From Candidatus Thalassarchaeaceae archaeon (GTDB taxonomy: Archaea; Thermoplasmatota; Poseidoniia; Poseidoniales; Thalassarchaeaceae): a stretch of DNA of 6,989 nucleotides. The DNA lies in NCBI GenBank assembly GCA_013329905.1, contig DUJH01000006.1:1-6989 (forward strand), read 5' to 3'. Positions 1 through 5,366 of the stretch are shown piece by piece. The notes under the pieces are model-generated. The model worked only from the letters and a program-made list of their open reading frames with translations. It did not search any database and was not told where the DNA came from. Numbering within the stretch: position 1 is the first letter of the stretch; the number at the start of each line of letters is the position of its first letter. The position numbers and the translations under genes are program-made.

Positions 1-1
1 G

Positions 2-238
2 GCAAAACCTGCTGCTCTCAGAGTTGCAACGACTGGACTCGAATCGATTCCTGGATTTCATACGGAAGAAGCCGAATCAGCCTTGGATAACTGGAATGGG
101 AAGGAATCCGTCAATGCGATGGCCGAAGCAATTCGAAAAGCCGTCAAACCGGTTCAAAACACGTGGTACTCCCCTTCCTATAGGAGAAAGATGGTGAAGG
201 TCCTAACGCGTAGAGCGTGTGCAGGGATGCTGAGGTGA
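2..238 (+). CDS. Partial: C-terminus of a molybdenum hydroxylase FAD-binding subunit (CoxM/XdhB-like)
   Basis: The reading frame is open from the left edge and stops at TGA 236-238, giving 78 residues; the N-terminus is outside the window. The sequence begins PAALRVATTGLESIPGFH, continues through a small acidic/Ala helix region (AEAIRKAV), and ends with SPSYRRKMVKVLTRRACAGM. The closing pattern of an aromatic or small residue, Tyr-Arg-Arg, a hydrophobic pair and VLTRRA is typical of the C-terminal domain of FAD-binding subunits of xanthine dehydrogenase / aerobic CO dehydrogenase-type enzymes (CO_deh_flav_C). In the family, this subunit passes electrons from the iron-sulfur subunit to its acceptor through FAD. 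The FAD-binding motifs lie outside the window, so substrate and enzyme type cannot be told. Its stop lies inside the ribosome binding site of the next gene, which suggests co-transcription. The family call rests on recognition of one short domain only. Confidence 0.65.
   Translation, partial: AKPAALRVATTGLESIPGFHTEEAESALDNWNGKESVNAMAEAIRKAVKPVQNTWYSPSYRRKMVKVLTRRACAGMLR
231..238 (+). promoter_or_regulatory. Shine-Dalgarno site that decides the ATG at 244
   Basis: TGAGGTGA matches GGAGGTGA at seven of eight positions and lies five bases before the ATG at 244. It includes the TGA stop of the upstream gene (236-238). It therefore argues for ATG 244 over the in-frame GTG codons at 217 and 235, and for translational coupling of the two genes. 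Confidence 0.75.
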
Positions 239-243
239 GTCGA

Positions 244-1182
244 ATGAAGTCGAGAATCATGGTTCTAAGCGTCATCGCCATAATGCTCTTACCGATGCTC
301 CCAGGTGTTGTCGCTCAGCCAGATCCTTCGATAGGAAACTGGGAACTCGGGATTGATTATCCACAAGAAGATGACTCGAATCCCTTTGTAGTTAGTATTG
401 GAGGAAGCTCACTAATCAATTTCTGGGTGGCCAATGATGGATTGTTTAACATCAAGGTGACTTTCGAATACGAAGTCCCTTGGGATGCTCAATTCTCAGG
501 TCCGGAATCAGCGACCATAGGCCCAGGTGCAAATAGCTCGTTTTCAATGATGGTCGCTGGCATCGATGTCTATTCGATTGATGCGATGACTAAGGATGCA
601 TTCACAATCAGCGCCAACCTCGAAGAGCGCAGTGGGATTCCTGCACTGATTCCTGAGACTCAAGAGAAAACCGGCGACCTTGAGATTCCTGAGATTTTCC
701 AACTTAACGTGGATATCGCTGACGCGGTGGGACCAATCAATGCAGGAACCGATACGGTTCTGAGAGTCACGGTTACCAACCGAGGCAATGCCCGTGACAA
801 GATTCGAGAGATTGACATCAGTGATGACTGCCCTCTGCTGACAACCAACGAAGGACTCGATGTCCTTCTTTCTCGAAACATCGAGAAGGGCGCTTCGACT
901 ACTGCTGATCTCGGGGTGATGGTTTCAGAAAGTCATCCGAAGCGGAATTGTCGCATCGAGGTTACAATAGCTTCTGAAGGAGCCGATGGTGCCCAGCTCT
1001 CTACAGACTTCACTAGAGTCAATGTCGAACCACCTCCGACCCAGAATAATGACCCTGATGAAACGGGAGACTCGACTGACCCTGTAGAAGTGGTCACTTC
1101 GAACCTTCCTGCACCAGGTCTAAGCGTCATTTTGAGCATCCTAATCGGCGCGTTAATCGCACGTACCTCACGACGCTTCTGA
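244..1182 (+). CDS. Secreted surface protein with Ig-like regions and a C-terminal membrane-anchor/sorting-like tail, function unknown
   Basis: The protein has 312 residues from ATG 244, a start chosen for the strong SD and because the signal peptide then begins directly. Residues 1-24 form a classical signal peptide: Lys/Arg, then a hydrophobic core, ending PGVVA before Gln25. Residues about 25-265 look like two beta-sandwich modules. The second (about 150-262), with VLRVTVTNRGNARD, resembles CARDB/NEW3-type domains common in archaeal surface proteins. This region contains only two cysteines (DDCPLL and KRNCRIE), possibly a disulfide. An acidic, Pro/Thr-rich linker (about 264-287) leads to PAPGLSVILSILIGALIA followed by RTSRRF. 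That layout of a Pro-Gly motif, a hydrophobic helix and a basic end is like PGF-CTERM archaeosortase substrates, or a simple tail anchor. It follows the molybdenum hydroxylase gene closely but has no visible enzymatic motif. Its precise role is unknown; an envelope location is well supported. Confidence 0.85.
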   Translation: MKSRIMVLSVIAIMLLPMLPGVVAQPDPSIGNWELGIDYPQEDDSNPFVVSIGGSSLINFWVANDGLFNIKVTFEYEVPWDAQFSGPESATIGPGANSSFSMMVAGIDVYSIDAMTKDAFTISANLEERSGIPALIPETQEKTGDLEIPEIFQLNVDIADAVGPINAGTDTVLRVTVTNRGNARDKIREIDISDDCPLLTTNEGLDVLLSRNIEKGASTTADLGVMVSESHPKRNCRIEVTIASEGADGAQLSTDFTRVNVEPPPTQNNDPDETGDSTDPVEVVTSNLPAPGLSVILSILIGALIARTSRRF

Positions 1183-1292
1183 AATGACTGAGTGGACCGC
1201 TGCCTGAGGTATGTTTTCACCGCACTGGGATGGTGCAGAATGAGCATCGAGACCTCCGGTTTTCCCATTCTCAAGGTGCCCTGTAATCAACA

Positions 1293-1300
1293 ACATATAT
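1293..1300 (+). promoter_or_regulatory. Candidate archaeal TATA box for the DUF4350-MoxR-DUF58 cluster
   Basis: ACATATAT is the most TATA-like AT-rich element in the intergenic region, set in otherwise mixed sequence. If it acts as box A, transcription would start about 25 bases downstream, near 1320-1328, giving a leader of roughly 45-50 bases before ATG 1373. No clear purine-rich BRE precedes it, so the call is tentative. Confidence 0.4.
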
Positions 1301-1323
1301 CTGTGAAATGAGGTTCGCGTCGA

Positions 1324-1348
1324 AGCGTAGGTGTGCCCAGCGTACGCT
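1324..1348. promoter_or_regulatory. Palindrome plus repeated half-site, candidate operator or leader hairpin
   Basis: AGCGTA (1324-1329) recurs at 1339-1344 as the left half of a perfect 10-bp palindrome, AGCGTACGCT (1339-1348). The arrangement is AGCGTA, nine bases, AGCGTA, CGCT. The first copy is also the inverse complement of 1343-1348, so the RNA could form a six-base-pair hairpin with a 13-base loop. It sits at or just after the expected transcription start, where an archaeal repressor could block transcription. No regulator is identified. Confidence 0.35.
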
Positions 1349-1372
1349 AATGTTGTAAAGAAGGGAATAACA

Positions 1373-2965
1373 ATGGCTAGTGAGAATTCCGAGGAAGCCA
1401 ATTTCACCAACATCGTGGTGGGCTCTCTAGCGACTACTCTTGTCCTCCTTCTTATCCTCCCAATGATATTCGTCGCGGGCAAGGCTACGTACTATTCAGC
1501 GTATACAGACGATGGAAGTGGAGAGGTGGGCGCTCTAGCCCAAGTCACCGATATGCGCGAATCGATGGCCGACGATGAGGGCTACTTCATCGCCAACACG
1601 ATGTCAACTCCGATGCTAGTCAACGACTGGAAGGATCCGCACCGAACAGCTCTGATGATCATCGCCCCTGAGAAGCCAATCGCTGAGACCGAAGCCGACG
1701 CGATTTACGACTTCGTGACTCAGAAGGGTGGCAAGGTCATCGTCGCAGCAGACGGGACCAATGCTAACCGCCTCGCTCAGAAATTCGGTGTGACATTCTT
1801 CGACGCGCCTTTGAACGATGAAAATCAGTTCTGGCTCGAATATGAAAATGGCGAGGCGATTCGGGGGTCGTGGTTGAACGTCTGGGGTCTGGCTGCCGTC
1901 TCAGAAGACGTCAACGATATGCCTCCTGCATACCTCAGGCAGGGCTGCATCGATACAGACGTGCTTGATGAGAACCGACGTAATTGCCGACTCCCAGTGA
2001 TGTTCCGCTCGCCTACTGGAATGAAGTACGAACCACTCCCAATGGACACCACCCATCCAAATCACCGTGATGTCAGTATTCTCGCCACAGCCTCTTCATC
2101 CGCCTTCATCGATATTCAGGACAACGGACGAGCGGATGACCCAAAGAATCCCGCTCCAGGTGACCTCTCACTCATCATCCGCATCGATTACCCTAACATC
2201 ACCGCCTTCGACCAAGTCACCTCAGGTTCTGGAGGATTAGTTGGAGGTAATACACGTGAGTTGGCGGTGACTGGAAGCATCGTCTTCGTCTCCGATGAGG
2301 AAGCATTCTCAAACAGATTGTGGAGCCTTGATGTCGCCCTTGAACACCAACTGAGTTCCTCGTGTGAACAGCACACGGGTCACTGCTGGCTCGATGTCAC
2401 TCGCGACACATACTGGGAAGGGAATGAGAATTACTTCTCACTCTTAATCGACGATATGATGGAGCACGATAACAAGAAGCTCGCCAAGTCGATCAGGGAT
2501 GACAAGGGAGAGTTCCAAGTCGTCTTTGATGAGAGCCGACACGTCACTGGGATTATCTCCGCTCCATTCGTAGAGGCCATGGGAACGGTTGTGCTTCTGA
2601 CTTCGAATACCTTCCTCAAGTGGCTGGTAGTCCTCAATGTAGGTCTCCTCCTTCTCGTAGCCATGATGGTGGTTCCAGAGAAGGAGAACTGGAGACACGT
2701 TTTCGATCTCACGCGTTTCAAGGAGCGACCTCAGAAACTGGACCCCAGCACCTATCGAAAACGCGTGCAACAAGCGCTATTCACTAAGGTCAGAGTACAT
2801 TACGACCTAACTAGAGACCAGATGGCAATCAAACCGCCAGCTGAAATCCAGACGATGATTGGAGATCCCCGACTCGTCGAACTGGCATATAGTCAGAGCA
2901 GAAAATACACTCCCCAAGAATTGCGACAGCTGATGGTTGCGATTCGACGTTGGGGTAAGAACTGA
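1373..2965 (+). CDS. DUF4350-type membrane protein, first gene of the MoxR/DUF58 cluster
   Basis: The protein has 530 residues from ATG 1373. This start is preferred to the in-frame GTG at 1331 because it sits behind a purine-rich AAGGGA (1361-1366) and puts a short polar N-terminus before the first membrane helix. Helix one is about residues 13-36 and helix two about 414-432, placing some 375 residues outside the membrane and a 98-residue charged tail in the cytoplasm. Residues about 78-144 (PHRTALMIIAPEKPI, then a helix, KGGKVIVAAD and FGVTFFD) match the DUF4350 pattern, an atypical glutamine-amidotransferase-like fold in which a catalytic triad is not evident. FDESRH (385-390) resembles the conserved Asp-Glu-x-x-His element of these proteins. 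The external part has four cysteines in two close pairs (C-x12-C and C-x6-C), which may form disulfides. DUF4350 proteins commonly sit beside MoxR and DUF58 genes; their molecular function is not established. Confidence 0.8.
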   Translation: MASENSEEANFTNIVVGSLATTLVLLLILPMIFVAGKATYYSAYTDDGSGEVGALAQVTDMRESMADDEGYFIANTMSTPMLVNDWKDPHRTALMIIAPEKPIAETEADAIYDFVTQKGGKVIVAADGTNANRLAQKFGVTFFDAPLNDENQFWLEYENGEAIRGSWLNVWGLAAVSEDVNDMPPAYLRQGCIDTDVLDENRRNCRLPVMFRSPTGMKYEPLPMDTTHPNHRDVSILATASSSAFIDIQDNGRADDPKNPAPGDLSLIIRIDYPNITAFDQVTSGSGGLVGGNTRELAVTGSIVFVSDEEAFSNRLWSLDVALEHQLSSSCEQHTGHCWLDVTRDTYWEGNENYFSLLIDDMMEHDNKKLAKSIRDDKGEFQVVFDESRHVTGIISAPFVEAMGTVVLLTSNTFLKWLVVLNVGLLLLVAMMVVPEKENWRHVFDLTRFKERPQKLDPSTYRKRVQQALFTKVRVHYDLTRDQMAIKPPAEIQTMIGDPRLVELAYSQSRKYTPQELRQLMVAIRRWGKN

Positions 2966-2978
2966 AGAAAAAAACAAT

Positions 2979-2986
2979 GGAGAGAG
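2979..2986 (+). promoter_or_regulatory. Ribosome binding site for the MoxR gene
   Basis: GGAGAGAG, with GGAG at 2979-2982, lies eight bases before ATG 2991. It supports this ATG over the in-frame TTG at 2937, which would sit inside the upstream gene and add an unrelated 18 residues. Confidence 0.55.
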
Positions 2987-2990
2987 AAAA

Positions 2991-3998
2991 ATGACTGAAG
3001 AAAAAGCAGCGACTAAGAAGAAGGCCGCAGGCGGTACAAAGAAGGTGAGCGATAAGCTCGCTGCCGTCGGTGCGATCGGACAAGCGATCGGTACCGAAGT
3101 GCAGAAAGTGATCATCGGAAAGAGCCACGTTATCGACAATGTGATGATCAACATCCTGTCCAACGGTAACCTCCTGTTCGAAGATTATCCCGGCCTTGCA
3201 AAGACCCTAATGACGAATACGTTCGCCGATGCTCTCGGCTGCGACTTCAAGCGTGTACAATTCACGCCTGACCTGTTGCCAGCTGACATCACTGGAACGA
3301 ATATCTACGATGCGAAGAAGGGAGAATTCTCCTTCAAGCCTGGACCGATATTCTGCAACCTGCTCTTGTCTGACGAGATTAACCGTGCGCCACCGAAGAC
3401 ACAAGCGGCTCTACTCGAAGCCATGCAAGAGTACCAAGTGACCGTCGGAACCGTCACCCACAAACTCCCAGCACCGTTCCTTACAATGGCGACACAGAAC
3501 CCTGTCGAACAGGAAGGTACCTACCCACTACCAGAAGCCCAACTTGACCGATTCATGTTCAAGATGAGCGTTGGTTACCCAGACCGTGCGGATGAGGACG
3601 AGATCCTCGCTCGACGTATCGCCCGAAAGAAGGACGCAGTCGAAGTCGATGTCATCACTGACCCGGCCCGTGTGGTAGCAATGCAGCAAGCCATCGAGGA
3701 TGTTTACGTCGACCCAGCTGTACGCATGTACATGGTCGAGATTGTCTCGAGAACCCGTGAAGATCCACGTGTCCTCGTAGGTTCCTCGCCACGTGGTTCA
3801 CAAGCTCTACTGAAGACGAGCCGATCCGCAGCAGCAATGCGCGGACGCGACTTCGTCACACCGGACGATGTGAAGTCGATTGCAACCCTCGCGGTTGCTC
3901 ACCGATTGATCCTCAAGCCCGAGCACCAGATCAAGGGACTCGAGAATGACGAAGTCATCTCAGACATCCTGCGCCAGGTGCCAGTGCCAACGGTGTGA
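2991..3998 (+). CDS. MoxR-family AAA+ ATPase
   Basis: This is a 335-residue protein of normal MoxR length. A Lys/Ala-rich tail (residues 1-18) precedes the AAA+ core. The Walker A loop is EDYPGLAKT (64-72), in which Asp replaces the first Gly; Asp is also common here in other MoxR proteins. Walker B is LLLSDE followed by INRAPPKTQAALLEAMQE (124-147). Sensor 1 is ATQNPVEQEGTYPLPEAQLD (167-186), with Asn170 and with Arg187 following. The sensor 2 region is SSPRGSQALL, with Arg268, and the lid contains GRDFVTPDDV. All catalytic elements look intact, so the protein should hydrolyse ATP and form a ring-shaped oligomer. MoxR ATPases act as chaperone-like remodellers for maturation of complexes, usually with VWA or DUF58 partners encoded alongside. 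It lies 25 bases after the DUF4350 gene and 38 bases before the DUF58 gene, consistent with one operon. The client is not revealed. Confidence 0.95.
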   Translation: MTEEKAATKKKAAGGTKKVSDKLAAVGAIGQAIGTEVQKVIIGKSHVIDNVMINILSNGNLLFEDYPGLAKTLMTNTFADALGCDFKRVQFTPDLLPADITGTNIYDAKKGEFSFKPGPIFCNLLLSDEINRAPPKTQAALLEAMQEYQVTVGTVTHKLPAPFLTMATQNPVEQEGTYPLPEAQLDRFMFKMSVGYPDRADEDEILARRIARKKDAVEVDVITDPARVVAMQQAIEDVYVDPAVRMYMVEIVSRTREDPRVLVGSSPRGSQALLKTSRSAAAMRGRDFVTPDDVKSIATLAVAHRLILKPEHQIKGLENDEVISDILRQVPVPTV

Positions 3999-4022
3999 GA
4001 CCGAAGGACTGACCGAAGATAA

Positions 4023-4030
4023 GGAGGTGA
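4023..4030 (+). promoter_or_regulatory. Perfect Shine-Dalgarno site for the DUF58 gene
   Basis: GGAGGTGA is a full complement of the expected anti-Shine-Dalgarno sequence, six bases before ATG 4037. It fixes that start and suggests stronger initiation than at the DUF4350 and MoxR genes, whose sites are weaker. Confidence 0.85.
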
Positions 4031-4036
4031 GAGCCA

Positions 4037-5353
4037 ATGGCATGGAGCAGGAAATCAGCCATGTTCGCCGCGCTGGCGATAGCGTTGTACCTGCTCGGGC
4101 TGGTGCTGAGAAATCAGCAACTAGTCACCGTTGCCGTAGTTCTGCTCTCTTTCCTGACCTATGCAGCCTTCCGCACTACTCACGCCGATGTCGCTTCTAG
4201 TGGCAGGCGGCTAGAGGATGCGGAAGCCGATGCAGGCATCCAATTACAATCGATTATCGCCATGCGAAAACTATCATCAGCGAGGGTCTTCGAAGACGGC
4301 GAAATCGACGTTGTTCTCAGAATCCAGAACCGATCAACTCTCTCCAAGGTTCTAGAAGTCAGAGATAGGGTACCAGAGGTCATGCGAATCAAGAAGGGTG
4401 CGAATTACGTCTTGATGGAACTCGGAGGTCGAAAAGAGACCGAGATCTCCTACACTGTCGAGGCCCCTCTCCGTGGATTCTACACGGTTGGACCTGTCTG
4501 CGTACGCGTACAGGATGCATTCGGCCTATTCCACAACGAGCGTGAGATTCATCTGTACGATGATTTCCTCGTCTTCCCCAAGATGGAGGACATCAAGGAC
4601 GCACTCATCAAGAGTCGTGTTCCGAAAATCTTCACCGGTGCAGTCAACATTCGCAATCCAGGTGAAGGAACGAATTTCTACAACCTGCGCGAGTACATCC
4701 CAGGAGACCCAATGAAGAAGGTCAACTGGAAGGCATGGGCTCGCACAGGAAAAATGATGGTCAACGAATTCGAGCGCGATGCCGTCTCCGATATCATTCT
4801 GATTATCGACAGTCGGTCGGTCAGCGAGACCGGTCCCGTGAGTAGAAACTCACTGGTTTACAGCACGAGGGCAGCCGCCAGTTTGGCTCAGTATTTCCTC
4901 TCTCGAAGAGACTCTGTTGGCCTCGTGACTTATGGTGACGAAATCGTCTCCATCGACCGCGATACAGGGAAGAAGCAGCTCTACGTGATTCTAACCAAGC
5001 TCGCAGGTGCGATGGCGAAAGGAAACACTCCGCTCAAGGTTGTCACCAATCGAATTCTGCCGCATATCAATCGAGGCAGCCCAATCATCATTCTGAGCCC
5101 GCTCGAAGATGACCCGACCGTTATGGATGCGGTACGAGACCTGAGGGCTCGAAACTTCGACGTAACGATTCTCTCACCATCGAGTCTCGAATTCGAATTC
5201 GATGCTCGTAGACTCGATCGCACCGGATACGAGGTGCTCAAGACCGAGCGAGATATTCTAATTAGCGAACTACGAGCTCTTGGTGCAAATGTAATGGATT
5301 GGGAGCCTGACATGATGTTGGTGACCGCTCTTGCGGGAGCACGAGGATTCTGA
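4037..5353 (+). CDS. DUF58 (VWA-like) membrane-anchored protein, presumed MoxR partner
   Basis: The protein has 438 residues, with two N-terminal membrane helices (about 9-24 and 28-45). Next comes a beta-rich region (about 70-175) with features of the domain found before DUF58 (VLRIQNRS, VEAPLRGFYTVGPV). The DUF58 signature then follows: GEGTNFYNLREYIPGD (209-224) and KKVNWKAWARTGKMMVNEFE (227-246). This is followed by a von Willebrand A-like fold beginning DIILIIDSRSVSE (252-264) and including RRDSVGLVTYGDE. The metal site normally reads Asp-x-Ser-x-Ser; here it reads D258-S-R-S-V, so the usual MIDAS serines are out of register and metal binding is doubtful. The protein probably faces the cytoplasm as an adaptor for the MoxR ring. 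The fold call is firm; the partner role is inferred from gene order and family knowledge. Confidence 0.93.
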   Translation: MAWSRKSAMFAALAIALYLLGLVLRNQQLVTVAVVLLSFLTYAAFRTTHADVASSGRRLEDAEADAGIQLQSIIAMRKLSSARVFEDGEIDVVLRIQNRSTLSKVLEVRDRVPEVMRIKKGANYVLMELGGRKETEISYTVEAPLRGFYTVGPVCVRVQDAFGLFHNEREIHLYDDFLVFPKMEDIKDALIKSRVPKIFTGAVNIRNPGEGTNFYNLREYIPGDPMKKVNWKAWARTGKMMVNEFERDAVSDIILIIDSRSVSETGPVSRNSLVYSTRAAASLAQYFLSRRDSVGLVTYGDEIVSIDRDTGKKQLYVILTKLAGAMAKGNTPLKVVTNRILPHINRGSPIIILSPLEDDPTVMDAVRDLRARNFDVTILSPSSLEFEFDARRLDRTGYEVLKTERDILISELRALGANVMDWEPDMMLVTALAGARGF

Positions 5354-5360
5354 GGAGGTG
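5354..5360 (+). promoter_or_regulatory. Shine-Dalgarno site abutting the DUF58 stop codon
   Basis: GGAGGTG starts directly after the TGA stop (5351-5353) and lies six bases before ATG 5367. This fixes the start of the last gene in the cluster and favours coupled translation from a single transcript. Confidence 0.8.
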
Positions 5361-5366
5361 TGAGAA

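Larger units (their letters stand above)
1183..1372 (+). other. Intergenic region between the surface-protein gene and the DUF4350/MoxR cluster
   Basis: These 190 bases hold no convincing gene. Two short T-runs (TTTT at about 1213-1216 and 1260-1263) could act as weak archaeal-type termination signals for the upstream gene. A TATA-like element and a palindromic site lie in the right half and are listed separately. The only plus-strand reading frames are very short (10 and 23 codons), and nothing marks them as real. Confidence 0.6.

Noticed and set aside
217..243. Upstream GTG start for the secreted protein
   Set aside because: It would add MCRDAEVSR in front of an otherwise standard signal peptide, and the strong Shine-Dalgarno site at 231-238 lies inside that extension, pointing to ATG 244.
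1211..1311. Two tiny overlapping reading frames in the intergenic region: 10 codons at 1211-1243 and 23 codons at 1240-1311, sharing ATGA
   Set aside because: The first has a GAGGT abutting its ATG with no usable spacing, the second has no ribosome binding site, and neither peptide resembles anything. The second also runs through the TATA-like element.
1331..1372. Upstream GTG start for the DUF4350 protein
   Set aside because: It would lie within the candidate operator and very near the predicted transcription start. ATG 1373 gives the usual short polar N-terminus before the membrane helix.
1168..1482. 104-codon minus-strand frame across the intergenic region
   Set aside because: It overlaps the ends of two well-supported plus-strand genes, has a low-plausibility Arg/Ser/Thr-rich composition, and lacks a ribosome binding site and domain features.
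2977..2994. Five-codon upstream frame MEREK with its stop overlapping the MoxR ATG
   Set aside because: It is formed by the same purine-rich bases that serve as the MoxR ribosome binding site. Nothing supports its translation.
3181..3210. Walker A of MoxR lacking its first glycine (EDYPGLAKT)
   Set aside because: It first looked like a damaged P-loop, but Asp at this position is frequent in MoxR proteins and the remaining PGxxKT is intact.
5189..5200. Tandem GAATTC repeat
   Set aside because: It codes for EFEF in the middle of the DUF58 protein and is most simply explained by amino-acid sequence and the TCGA/TTCGAA word preference.
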